Origin: Agrocybe praecox
Lineage: Eukaryota > Basidiomycota > Agaricomycetes > Agaricales > Agrocybaceae
Assembly (NCBI GenBank): GCA_964017145.1
Contig: CAXHKQ010000078.1
Coordinates: 1-27,887, forward strand
DNA: 27,887 nt
Direction of reading: 5' to 3'
The translations under genes were made by a program, and so were the position numbers. The notes below the pieces were generated by a model. The model ran no database searches. It saw only the letters and a program-made list of their open reading frames with translations, and was not told the DNA's origin. Below are positions 10,157 through 19,505 of the stretch, in pieces (the first letter of the stretch is position 1; the number at the start of each line of letters is the position of its first letter).

Positions 10157-10998
10157 CAGTGGCGTATACAGAGAAGTGTTTTCGGATGTATAGCATCGTG
10201 CAGATGCTGTAACAAATGAAATGTATTGAATAGTAACTTTTTCAGGATCCGATGTGTTTTTATTTGAAAACGCTAGTCTTCATTGGTCGATGATTCAAAA
10301 TGTGCTGCTGGGCTTTTTCATGTCTTATATCTTCATTATACGACCCGAAATATACAGTTTAAACCTATATATTTATATTTCTTGTTCAAAATACTGACCA
10401 TTGCTAGAGACTACTTTCGACCAACTTTTTGGTAGTATCCGGATTTCGTTTCCTTACAACGGGTCATCTTTGATAGCGATTCATGTAACAGTCCAAATTT
10501 TCACTTATTCATGAAAACGGGAGTCCTCGTCAACGAGGCCCAAGGCCATCGATAGGGACAAGTAGTATTCAGATGGAGCCAAGTCCGGAGAGTACAGCGG
10601 GGATTGAGATGTCCCATTTCGAACTTCCCAGGTATTATTTTACATTTTTTGCGATGAGAATTGACATACAGAAACATGATTGTATTGTCTCTTTTGTTCA
10701 AAATTGAGGCCGCTGCTCTTTCAGTGATCGACTCAAACGCATCAATTTCGTTCGGTATCGATCCCCTGTGTTGATTTCACTTGGCCTCAGCCCTTAATAA
10801 CATACCATACACATCTGGTCCCACCAAAAGACCAAGAGGCCTAAGACTCCGCAATCACAATTTTTGAAGCGTTGAATTCACTCGCGACACGATCTTTAAT
10901 ATAATAATATTTGTGAGGGTTTAAGAATAATGTTGTATTCACTGAATTGTATAGGATATTTCTAAACACCCCGACTGAAAATCCTTGCTACGCCATTA
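10157..10998. mobile_element. Second, decayed hAT-like copy (842 bp)
   Basis: The left end CAGTGGCGTATACAG followed by GTGTTTTCGGATGT matches the left end of the element at 1579 over about 35 bp with few changes. The right end near 10960-10998 (AAACACC, then TGCTACGCCA) matches the complement of the same end. Flanking octamers AATTTGGG (10149-10156) and AGTTTGGT (10999-11006) agree at 6 of 8 positions, as expected for an old hAT target duplication. No transposase is seen; the 114-codon frame that runs into it is not conserved sequence. Confidence 0.65.
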
Positions 10999-11990
10999 AG
11001 TTTGGTTGAGTTGAGAACAATTCTAGTTTTGTTCAGCGTTAAACCGCGATTATGACCAGGTTATTAATCGAATCCAGCCATATGAAATGTAGTTGAGAAA
11101 GAACAAAACTACAATTACTCGGGCTATATAATCGATTAATCGCCAAGTCGCCGAAAAAAAATCGCTTATGTCGATTTCTTGTCACGACTCTCAGCTCGAT
11201 GCTTCATCTTCGATTCCACAACTCCACCGCAACCGCTTGAAGCCAGCGCGCGCGCGCATAACTTAACATTCATTGCGACCGCTTACGACGAGCATTACAA
11301 TATTATATTGCCATCGGCGTGCCATTCGCCGCATCCCCTCTCTTGACAGCTCAACCGCTCGACAAGCTGGTCTCTCCATCCCCAGTCAGCCGAGAGCGCC
11401 GCAGGCCGTATTATAATCTCAACATGTTGTATGCACCCATATCCAGGGTAATAAAATCTCAACAACGCACATGATCACGTGTGTGTGTGTGTGTGCGCGA
11501 GCGCGCGACGCCCGCAGACACTTGTTCGCAAATTGTTATCGTCCCAAACAATGGGCTGCGGGGCGACGACTTATTAAATGCGTTTTATTACAAAAACCCC
11601 GCCGAGCGGCAAAGCACCACGAACTAGAGCCGGCCACTCAAGCGGCAACTGAGCGGTTGAGGGAGTGAAACGAGGAGACAGGAGATGGAGGAGGAGGAGG
11701 AGGAAGGGGATGATGAGATGCCGCTGGTGTTTCGGTGTTTGGTGGTGCTCTGGCCCTGGCCTAGTCTGCGGATGCTGCGACACGACTGTTGCCGTTTCGA
11801 GCGAGTTCGCACTCTAGGCTGGTTGGACCAAACGGCGACGACAAAGTTAAACAAAGAGCACACGCATACAACAAAGGGCGACCACGCTTACACTCGCCGT
11901 GAAAGGGGTGCACGCAGCACATTGCGCAGTGCGACACACGAACATACTAACCATGGTAATCCATTTGAAATGGGCCGTTCCGAGATATTG
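10999..11990. other. Spacer with GC-rich island, no gene supported
   Basis: AT-rich sequence to about 11170 is followed by a GC-rich island (11174-11960) with a GT/GC tract at 11478-11507 and a GGA run at 11686-11704. Frames on both strands overlap and none shows a domain. The island starts with the second copy of the ~110-bp repeat. Confidence 0.45.
11174..11290. repeat. Diverged direct repeat, copy 2 (with 9875-9985)
   Basis: Shares the exact 19-mer starting ATTTCTTGTC and the same following block order with 9875-9985, offset by 1299 bp. The second hAT-like copy lies between the two. Confidence 0.6.
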
Positions 11991-12085
11991 AGCTGTATTT
12001 TTTTTGTAAGGAACGTACATTCATTTCTAGATAATGTTCATACACAATTTGAAATTCAATTTAAATCGAACTAATTTGTATTTAA

Positions 12086-12808
12086 GGGGGTAGTCCTCTA
12101 AATAATATTTTCGTATGGCAATTTTTTTTTGTTAGCTTAAAATGTTCTTTTTGCTGTATATTTTATTGTAGGCTTCATCCCATCTTTGTCATGCAGAGAT
12201 GTGCACCGGCGCGACGTGCGCGCTTGCATGCGAAACCAAGCGTTACCCGAATCTTCAAACGCGTTTTTCTCGAAACGGTGTTCTAGAAATCGGTGTGCAA
12301 CATAACGTGTTATCCGCACATACGATTTTGATCGGACTTTGAGTTTTGCATTCACAATTGAATTATCTAGTCCTCTACGTAGTCGATTTTGGATACGTTG
12401 AAAAACCTGTGCTCGGTGCACGTTTTTGTACAGATTTTTAGGCTAAAAAAGCGCTTTTTTGATTCAACACGCCGTCATAATTTGAGTTTTTGGTTGTTCC
12501 GAATTATCCTACGTAGGGGACTAGATTTAGCAATTGACAATAACTTGAAAAAATAAAAAAAATTGCACGACCCAACTGAAGACCTCCAGACTGCACACCG
12601 AAAATGGTTGTATGAAGAACACTGGGTGCATTTCCCTCGTGCAAAGGTCACGAGAAGCGGCCTTTAAGGAAAACAAAAATTGTTCCCGAAAGCTATTTAT
12701 ATGCTTAATAAATGGACATACTCAAATTCGTAATTTTCCTATATTCTAGTATTTAAACAAAATTCCAAAAAACACCTATTTTTTAGCCATATTTAGAGGA
12801 CTTCCCCC
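12086..12808. mobile_element. TTAA-flanked MITE (723 bp)
   Basis: TTAA at 12082-12085 and 12809-12812 flanks inverted ends GGGGGTAGTCCTCTAAATA (left) and its near-perfect complement (right, one mismatch). TTAA duplications are the hallmark of piggyBac-type transposition. Inside is a second inverted pair: a CAATTG...CTAGTCCTCTACGTAG block at about 12355-12382 and its complement at about 12509-12538. The outer and inner ends share an AGTCC(T/C)CT core. It is non-coding; the 94-codon minus frame is not supported. Confidence 0.75.
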
Positions 12809-12812
12809 TTAA

Positions 12813-13039
12813 TCCACAATAATCGATAAATCCTAATTAAACAGGGTTTATAAAAAAAAAACATGATTATTTCATTTTATGAAAAAAAAAATCCGTCCAA
12901 ATTCAAAAAAGAATTGTATGTGAGCTGTGAGCTCTACAGGACGAATCATCATCACAATACTCCATCACACGAAGATGAAGATGTTAATTGGTTATCCGAG
13001 TTAAATGAACATTCTTCCACTCCAAGTAAATATCTTTAA
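12813..13039. other. AT-rich spacer
   Basis: No gene, RNA or repeat ends recognised. Confidence 0.4.
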
Positions 13040-13291
13040 TTGAATGATAAACGTCTATATACAGACCGCAATATAGTGAGATTACCGCTACCAGCATTTT
13101 TTAAAATATCAGGCCGGGAATCATCGGATAAAATTGATGTTCGTACATCAGGAAAAAAATATGTTTTATATAATATGTTCAGATTAGATGTTACGTCAAT
13201 TCCGAGATGACTTGAATGTTTTAAATGCAAAACAAGATTATCGCTACTTTATAATTTTAAGCAAAAGGGCTGGAAAATTTGTATCGTTTGG
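13040..13291 (+). pseudogene. Possible decayed coding fragment
   Basis: One frame is open for 84 codons apart from a single in-frame TGA (13208-13210). Its translation is protein-like and balanced in composition: VRLPLPAFFKI, SGKKYVLYNMFRLDVTSIPR, then LECFKCKTRL with a Cys-x2-Cys pair, then FKQKGWKICIVW. It has no ATG at its start, and a TACAG precedes it (13060-13064). I do not recognise the family. It could be a remnant of a host gene exon or of a mobile element protein. The low GC of the surroundings makes a stop-poor run slightly unusual, but chance is possible. Confidence 0.25.
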
Positions 13292-13294
13292 TAG

Positions 13295-13840
13295 TAAAAC
13301 ACACATTTTTAATGAAATTAGTTTTGAATTATCAACATTGTTCCAATGAAGGACGATACACCGAACATTAAGATCTTACAACTTGTCGATGCCCTTCGTA
13401 TAGAACGTTTACTTTTTAGCCTTCAAAATATCTATTTTGCCTGCGACAACTTTTTGATCGGTGCTGAGGCTCTACACAGCGAGCGTTCTTTAGAGGTCTC
13501 AAGACATGAAATATTCACTAAGGGTCATATCCGTATAATACCATTCATGGGGCTGCAATTCATAGCCTTTTCTTCCATTTTGTGCATTGTTTTTGCGACC
13601 TGACAAACTGCGTATATTCTTGGTATATATAACTGCAAAATTTTCCCTCGCCATGTGGAGTGTATCTTGGCCATTTTGAATTTCAGACTACCATAAAGAT
13701 AAATTTAAAGTCTTAGATTATTTTCTTTCCATTTTCAGGTAGCCGATGACAAATTCCTTCTGAGACTCGAAATATAGACGCCATTCGACTGTTGCGTTTT
13801 CGTTCATTTTTAAGAGGCTTCAGTGAACAGGGAGCTTCAC
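13295..13840. other. Spacer left of the retrotransposon
   Basis: An 85-codon plus-strand frame (13346-13603) has no recognisable domain. A strong splice-acceptor-like pyrimidine run ending TTTTCAG at 13732-13738 is followed by only 12 codons before a stop. No gene is supported. Confidence 0.35.
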
Positions 13841-14022
13841 TTATATTATTATATTCATCATCGCCAGGGCCCCTGATGACCATCGGCTCAGTAGCGACTT
13901 CGGAGTTGTGTCTCCTGAGTCTACATATATATAATATAAGCATACACAAAAGTACACCGGCACCAAGCCACCGTGCTGGGCCCACTATGCCGTACTCCTA
14001 CTCCTTCTCCTAACACTAGGTG

Positions 14023-17000
14023 TTAGCCAGACCCAAGAACACTTTCCACAAATCGAAAAATCTTCTTGAGCTTCAAACCACGTATTTCATTCCTATCTAT
14101 TAGCTCCCGACCAAAGGCCGATAGCCTAGCAGGAACGATAGCTGGACACTCACATAGAATATGAGCAGTACATTCATCCTCCTCTAAACAGAGTCTGCAA
14201 AGAGGCGACTGAGCGATTCGAAGTCTGTTCATATGCTTGTTCAGACAATGACCAGTGAGATAGTTGACTAGCCTGCCAACGTTCTCACGCGAAAAATCAA
14301 GAATTGACCTGGTAACAGAGCGTGAAGGTTCAGATACGAAAAGTTTTGTATGAGAACCTACGCTCGAACTGCTCCATTTTTCTATTTGTAAAGAAGTAGT
14401 ATTGTTGTTCACAATAGATCTTCGAAATTTATTAGAAACACCAAACTGCGGACAGGGTCCACAGAGCACAGTCCTTGAGCCTGCTTTCGCCAGAGAATCA
14501 GCTTCAAAGTTTCCGGAGAAGCCTGAGTGAGCAGGCATCCATAAGAGTTGGACATTGTTCAATGCCGATAAGGCCTCGAGTCTACCGAGGCATTCGCGCA
14601 CAAGCAGCGAGGAACAACTTCGGCTGGAGAGTGCCTGAAGGGCTGCTTGGCTGTCTGTCAAGATGCTGATGTCTTGATTTCGGATTCCCTTTTCCAGGAC
14701 TGCATGCGCGGCAGTAATAATAGCATATAACTCTGCCTGAAAGGGAGTAGTTTGTTCGCCTAAAGGAACACTGAGACTGATACCGAGATCAGCGGAAAAG
14801 ATGCCAGCACCCGAAGATGTGAAGGTGCTGGACCCATCGGTGAAAACTTTCAAGCCTCTTGGGTGAACAGAGCCTGAAGCCCATGCCTCCCTGGTCGGTA
14901 TAACACATTTGAACGGGGGATCAAAGTGATAAGAGACACTACAATGATCCGATCTTATGCTAAGATCAGATGACAACAGAACCGATGTGTGGAGAATCGA
15001 AGAGTGACCAGCCACCCCACTTCCAGTCGACATCCACATACCAGCGTTAGAAAGGCGCAGAGCGGATTGTAGCGCTTCGCTTTCAACATGAGTGCCTATT
15101 GGTGAGATAGACAAAAGAATCTCCATGGCAGCCAAAGGAGTCGTCCTGATTGCTCCCGAAATACAGATACATGCAAGCCGTTGTACCTTATTTAGAGAAC
15201 ATATCGTGGTTAAAACTCGTGTCCTTGGCCACCATATCAGAGCTGCATAACACAAGGAAGGTCTTACAATAGACATGAAGATCCACCTTGTGATTTTAGG
15301 GGATAGACCCCAATTCCGACCAAAAGCTCTTCTGCATTGAAACAAAGTTCGAATACCAGTTTGGCATTTTAACTCAATGTGTTTTCGGAAGTTCAACTTC
15401 CTGTCTAATATAACTCCCAAGTATTTGGTTTCAGTCTGAAGTGACAGATCCTTCCCAAACAGCGTAAGCGTCAAGGGAAGTGTATATTCCCTCTTGTTCG
15501 AAAATAAAACTACACCCGTTTTAGCTGGGTTTACACTAAGGCCACTGGAAATGCACCATATTTCACAAGTACGAAGAGCTTGTTGAGCCACTTCGGTTAC
15601 AGTGTGAAGATGTTTACCAATTGGTATGACAACTATGTCGTCTGCGTAGCCTACCGAGTAGTACCCCAAGTGATTTAGCGTCACTAGAAGACTGTCTACA
15701 ACCATGCTCCAAATCAGTGGTGACAAAACACCCCCTTGCGGACAGCCTTGGTTCACCCTAGCTATAATTTGGTTTCCCTTAGCGTGAGCCACTACAGATC
15801 TATTGAGCAGCATGCTCATGATCCATCGGCTAATGTTTCCAGGAATACCAAAGCTTTCAAACGCTTTGGTGACAGTTTCCACTTGGACTCTGTCGAAAGC
15901 GCCTTCAATGTCTAGAAAGAGACCCAACGCAAATTCTTTCTGGCTTCTTGCAACTTCAATTTTGTTCACAACGCAGTGCAGGGCTGACTCCACCGATCTG
16001 CCTGCCATGTAAGCATGTTGAAGTTTATGAAGCGGTCTATTCATCAGAATATTATCTCTGACATATCTGTCGCAGAGCCTTTCCAAGGTTTTCAGCAGGA
16101 AAGACATTAGACATATCGGCCTAAATGATTTAGGTTGATCGTAGGAATCCTTCCCAGGTTTGGGCAGAAAAACTACCTTCGAAGCTCTCCAGGCTGTAGG
16201 CATGAAGGATTGCCGTAGGCATGCCTTGAATATGTCGCATAATCTGGAAAGCGCCACATCACCCATTTTCTGTAACATCACCGGTTTGATGTTGTCCGGA
16301 CCAGCACTCTTCAGAGGAGAAAATGAGTCAACAGCCCACCTCACCTTGTCGACGGTAACGAAATCGCAATCATCAAAATGAGGTAGTGAAGGGACAACAG
16401 AACGAAATTCCTCTGCAGATTCACCCAGGACGCATCCTGGAAAGTGAGTCGCCAGAAGAAGTTCAAGAGATTCGGCAGTGTTTTGGGTGACTGAACCATC
16501 AGGGCGTTTTATGGATCCTAATTGTATGTCAGAATTCCCAGAGAACGCCCTGACCAGCCTTGCCGCATCTCTTGCATTCGTTATCTTGCTGCATTGATCA
16601 CGCCAGTGATCTCTTTTAGAGTTCCGCAACTCTGTTTTGTACAGAAGTCGTTTTGCTCTTGCATTGGTCCAGTCAGTCTCCCGACCTGTTCGTTTAGCTC
16701 TATTAATGAACTTATTCGCCAGTTTCCGTAGTTTCTTAAGATGGTAGTTCCACCATGTAGGGCCTTGTTGTCCATGACAGGACCAGACCGGACAGCTTGA
16801 CTCCCAGGCCCGAGTGATCGAGTTTTGAAAATCAAAAACTGCAACGTCTATACTTTCTAGAGTTTCAAGCTCTGGAACCATGACGCAGTCATTGGTTACA
16901 GCGTTCCTAAAACGAACCCAGTTAGTACGCCTAATATTACGTCTTGGAAGGATCGGCATGGATCTAAATCCAATCCTCGACTCGATGCCGAACATAATGT

Positions 17001-17658
17001 AATTATGGTCCGAGAGCGAGACTTCATCCGAAACGTTCCAGTCTACAATGTATCCGCAAATGGAAGCTGATACAAATGTGATGTCAAGCACCTCACTTCT
17101 AAGCCGGTTTTCAAAAGTAGGTTTGTTTCCTACATTCACAATCACCATGTTAGCGGAAGAGATATAATCCAAAAGATTTTCCCCACGCCTATTTGTGTCT
17201 GAGCTGCCCCAGCAGATATTGTGTGCATTTGCGTCAGCACCAACAACTAAATCCAGCCGTTCATGAGTACAATGTTGTACTAGATTTACAAAGGAATCAC
17301 CTGGAGGTGGCTCCCTGGAGTCATACGGCATGTAAACAGATGCTAGGATCAGTTTTCCATTCCCGTCACTTTCTTCAACGCTTACTACCGTCTGATCTGA
17401 ACAGCATAAACTAGTCAGGAGCGTGTAATCCAAGTTGTCTTTGATGACAATACACGTTCTTACCTTCAAATTTGAAAAAGGGGTGAGAATTTTGTACCCA
17501 GGTATATCTAGGCCTAAAACTCTCCCCTTCAGCTGCCAAGGCTCCTGTATTAAAGCAACATCAACAACCCTCCTGAGAATGACCGCTTGGAGGTTGTAAG
17601 CGGCCACTCTACAGTGGTGCAAGTTGATTTGGACTATGTTCAGACGCTTAGGAATCAA
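14023..17658 (-). CDS. Retrotransposon ORF2: endonuclease / reverse transcriptase / RNase H
   Basis: An open frame of 1211 residues. Residues 1-225 are an APE-type endonuclease: VQINLHH start, QEP with Glu39, GADANAH with Asp142, Asn144 and His146, and SDH at 216-218. About 460-720 is reverse transcriptase, with FLDIEGAF (Asp583), QGCPQGGVLSPLIW, and YADD at 671-674. About 936-1060 is RNase H, with FTDGSS (Asp941), AELYA (Glu976), LTDSQ (Asp1002) and a final Asp1054. A C-terminal finger reads CRLC...H...C. All catalytic residues are present, so the protein could nick target DNA, prime and copy its RNA, and remove the template. The first codon used here is TTG. The frame opens at 17670 after a TAA, and the next in-frame Met is residue 110, beyond catalytic Glu39, so translation must depend on the upstream ORF or on a non-AUG start. 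Confidence 0.93.
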   Translation of the reverse strand: MIPKRLNIVQINLHHCRVAAYNLQAVILRRVVDVALIQEPWQLKGRVLGLDIPGYKILTPFSNLKVRTCIVIKDNLDYTLLTSLCCSDQTVVSVEESDGNGKLILASVYMPYDSREPPPGDSFVNLVQHCTHERLDLVVGADANAHNICWGSSDTNRRGENLLDYISSANMVIVNVGNKPTFENRLRSEVLDITFVSASICGYIVDWNVSDEVSLSDHNYIMFGIESRIGFRSMPILPRRNIRRTNWVRFRNAVTNDCVMVPELETLESIDVAVFDFQNSITRAWESSCPVWSCHGQQGPTWWNYHLKKLRKLANKFINRAKRTGRETDWTNARAKRLLYKTELRNSKRDHWRDQCSKITNARDAARLVRAFSGNSDIQLGSIKRPDGSVTQNTAESLELLLATHFPGCVLGESAEEFRSVVPSLPHFDDCDFVTVDKVRWAVDSFSPLKSAGPDNIKPVMLQKMGDVALSRLCDIFKACLRQSFMPTAWRASKVVFLPKPGKDSYDQPKSFRPICLMSFLLKTLERLCDRYVRDNILMNRPLHKLQHAYMAGRSVESALHCVVNKIEVARSQKEFALGLFLDIEGAFDRVQVETVTKAFESFGIPGNISRWIMSMLLNRSVVAHAKGNQIIARVNQGCPQGGVLSPLIWSMVVDSLLVTLNHLGYYSVGYADDIVVIPIGKHLHTVTEVAQQALRTCEIWCISSGLSVNPAKTGVVLFSNKREYTLPLTLTLFGKDLSLQTETKYLGVILDRKLNFRKHIELKCQTGIRTLFQCRRAFGRNWGLSPKITRWIFMSIVRPSLCYAALIWWPRTRVLTTICSLNKVQRLACICISGAIRTTPLAAMEILLSISPIGTHVESEALQSALRLSNAGMWMSTGSGVAGHSSILHTSVLLSSDLSIRSDHCSVSYHFDPPFKCVIPTREAWASGSVHPRGLKVFTDGSSTFTSSGAGIFSADLGISLSVPLGEQTTPFQAELYAIITAAHAVLEKGIRNQDISILTDSQAALQALSSRSCSSLLVRECLGRLEALSALNNVQLLWMPAHSGFSGNFEADSLAKAGSRTVLCGPCPQFGVSNKFRRSIVNNNTTSLQIEKWSSSSVGSHTKLFVSEPSRSVTRSILDFSRENVGRLVNYLTGHCLNKHMNRLRIAQSPLCRLCLEEDECTAHILCECPAIVPARLSAFGRELIDRNEIRGLKLKKIFRFVESVLGSG

Positions 17659-17950
17659 CTCTTTTAAGATTTACGTCTCCAATCGCGTCCTGAACCTTCA
17701 TATTTCCACTGTCAAGGTATTTAATCCTGTTGACAGTGGTTGCAGATAACAACAACGTGCTACATTCATTCAACGCCTTTCGGCTTTCTTGTTCTCTGTG
17801 CGAGAACGAAATACTTGGACACGATCTTTGGTATCCATCGGCCCCCACCGCCGTCTTAGCAGTTCCTCCAGCTGTAGCGGGGTTGAATTCCACTAGCAGA
17901 AACTGAATTGCATCGACGACGGTACCGTTGACCGATTTCCCCAAATCGTT
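17648..17950 (-). CDS. Probable 3' remnant of retrotransposon ORF1
   Basis: An open frame ends at TAA 17648-17650 and overlaps the ORF2 frame by 23 nt. Its last ~80 codons (NPATAGGTAKTAVGADG, then SHREQESRKALNECS, ending GDVNLKRVDS) look protein-like. No zinc knuckle or RNA-binding motif is visible. The frame stays open to 18964, but the upstream part translates CA-rich flanking DNA (Cys/His/Val-rich), so I limit the element-derived part to about 17950. It could instead be 5' leader rather than ORF1. The A-run CTTAAAAGAG (17659-17668 on the complement) within the overlap would allow a +1 shift into ORF2. Confidence 0.4.
   Translation of the reverse strand, partial: NDLGKSVNGTVVDAIQFLLVEFNPATAGGTAKTAVGADGYQRSCPSISFSHREQESRKALNECSTLLLSATTVNRIKYLDSGNMKVQDAIGDVNLKRVDS
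17706..17739. other. Hairpin just upstream of ORF2
   Basis: A perfect 10-bp stem CCACTGTCAA/TTGACAGTGG with a 14-nt loop ends about 36 nt before the ORF1/ORF2 overlap on the element strand. It could influence translation of ORF2; function is inferred only from position. Confidence 0.6.
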
Positions 17951-19032
17951 TAACATAACATGCAAATTTAAACATGCATAAAATGTAAAATTCATTTGAC
18001 GATATTCAAAGTATCCGTATAATAAACATTTACAATCACGGACTATTTCAAACATACCCAGGATGCACAAAAAATAATAAATTTTTAATTTATCATTTTT
18101 GTGGGACACGCTGTAAGGGGCTCCAAAATACACTATTTTGTGGCACACGCTGTAGCACTCTCCGATGACTCGTTTGTGTTGACAACACAGACGGCTGAGC
18201 GAACTATGTAGATGTGCTGCTCTGCTCACAAGAACACAATAACAATCCAAAATCGAATGCAAGCGCAGACACACAAACAAACATGCATGTGTAAGTGTGG
18301 CCAAGCTCTGGATCACATACGGAAAGGGCAGCGCGCGCACATAATTATATTGCCAAACCACTCTACGCAGACGCAATCGAGCCACTTGACAACGCGTGAA
18401 AACACCTGTAAAAGGTACCATTTCACGCGATCTGTCTTTGGGCAGGATGCACCGCGGTTCACGAGCAGTTGCCGGCAAATGTCTGCACACACACACACCC
18501 ACCATCCGTATACACTTCACCAGTGCATGATCACAACAATGGAATGCATAGCACGAAGTCAGCAAGCACTTGCACTTGTACTGCTTTGTGTTGTGTTCAC
18601 ACACACACAAATAACAATTACACTGTACGCACGCAAGCGCATGCACACCAACACACAGACGAAACAGCGCTCGCCGATTCTCCTTTTGATCGCACACATG
18701 CACAACACCACCGCACGACACTGTGTGAACTGGATCGATCGCACAAACAACACGACGCACACGACGCACACGACGCGCAATCCTATGGTCAAAGCCCTCC
18801 GCCACACGAAAGGGGGCGACAAGTCGCACCCCCGTAGCGGAGAGCTCGACCTTCACTTTGCACGGATTCAACAGGCAATTCACGAAACAATCCAGGCTCG
18901 TAGGCGAAAACCGAGGCGCGCGAGAATATCCGATACCAGAGTCGATACATTCGACTGGATGCACTGTTCCGAGAAAATCGCCATCGCAATCATGGATCGA
19001 CCCGAGCTATACACACAATTGATGACCAATAA
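17951..19032. repeat. CA-rich island upstream of IR gene A
   Basis: Many CA/ACAC tracts (18480-18502, 18597-18608, 18755-18775) and GC-rich spacers. Long overlapping frames exist on both strands (362 codons plus, 438 codons minus); both are rich in His, Thr, Cys and Val and lack domains. A plus-strand ATG at 18539 opens a hydrophobic stretch (ALALVLLCVVF) like a signal peptide, about where the N-terminus of IR gene A should be by comparison with gene B, but the rest of that frame looks low-complexity. Two direct copies of a GTGGNACACGCTGTA motif lie at 18096-18115 and 18135-18154. Confidence 0.45.
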
Positions 19033-19505
19033 CCAGACCTTGCTGAAGGTACAGACGCTCCTGATCAGCGGCAGTCGACGGCCCAAGAGCTCAATCCCAT
19101 CGGCACGCTCTGGGATCAACGGGACCCGCGCACGCAAATGTTCTGGAACACCGTCCGGCGCATTCCGATTCAAACGGTGTTCGCCACTGAGCATCTGGTT
19201 CCGCTCAACTACATCAATGGTTGCGATCGTCTGGAGCCGTCGCGCTGCTTCCACTTCGGTCCGCTTGTGCGGCTCATCAATTTGGTCTCGGAGCGCTTGA
19301 CCGCGAGCTCCCGAACGGTTCTGGTGTCCGGGCATTTGGACTACGACCGCTGGTACAATGGACTATTCGGCAGCACTGCACACTGCGTCCAGCTCGTTCG
19401 CATGCGTAACGTTCGTGACGCCGCCGTTCGGCATCAATCGGAGGAGGAGACGACGTTTTGGACGACGGAAGTGGATGCCGATCGGGCGATGGTCGTGCAT
19501 TTCGG
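19033..19505 (+). CDS. IR gene A, first recognised exon (S1 lobe)
   Basis: Open after the TAA at 19030-19032. The segment LWDQRDPRTQMFWNTVRR...NGCDRLEPSRCFHFGPLVRLINLV aligns by eye with LFGRDRPTHLFWNCVRD...NACSKEGHCVYFGPLVVLMKLI of gene B. It ends at TTCGG|GTATTG, phase 2. The 5' border may be an acceptor at GATCAG|CGG (19068/19069) or earlier; I could not fix it. Confidence 0.75.

Larger units (their letters stand above)
13841..17950 (-). mobile_element. Non-LTR retrotransposon (APE-RT-RNase H type, I/LOA/R1-like group)
   Basis: A minus-strand LINE-like element built around a fully open ORF2. The order AP endonuclease, reverse transcriptase, RNase H, CCHC finger places it in the RNase H-bearing I/LOA/R1-like group. 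The 3' end is taken at about 13841, where an A/T-rich tail (AATATAATAATATAAG on the element strand) follows roughly 180 nt of 3' untranslated sequence. The 5' end is uncertain: ORF1-like sequence seems to reach about 17950 and then runs into host-like DNA, which suggests 5' truncation. No target duplication could be paired. An undamaged ORF2 indicates a young insertion. It lies upstream of, and antisense to, IR gene A. Confidence 0.85.

Noticed and set aside
9868..10212. 114-codon hydrophobic plus-strand frame
   Set aside because: It runs into the left end of the decayed hAT-like copy; its hydrophobicity comes from T-rich DNA.
13732..13780. Splice acceptor and terminal exon
   Set aside because: The pyrimidine tract is good, but only 12 codons follow before a stop and no partner exon is recognisable.
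17951..18964. 438-codon minus-strand frame as one gene
   Set aside because: Only the last ~80 codons look protein-like and belong to the retrotransposon; the rest translates CA-rich DNA and overlaps a long plus-strand frame.
18212..19300. 362-codon plus-strand frame as a gene
   Set aside because: His/Thr/Gln-rich translation of microsatellites; it conflicts with the IR S1 exon frame over 19069-19300.
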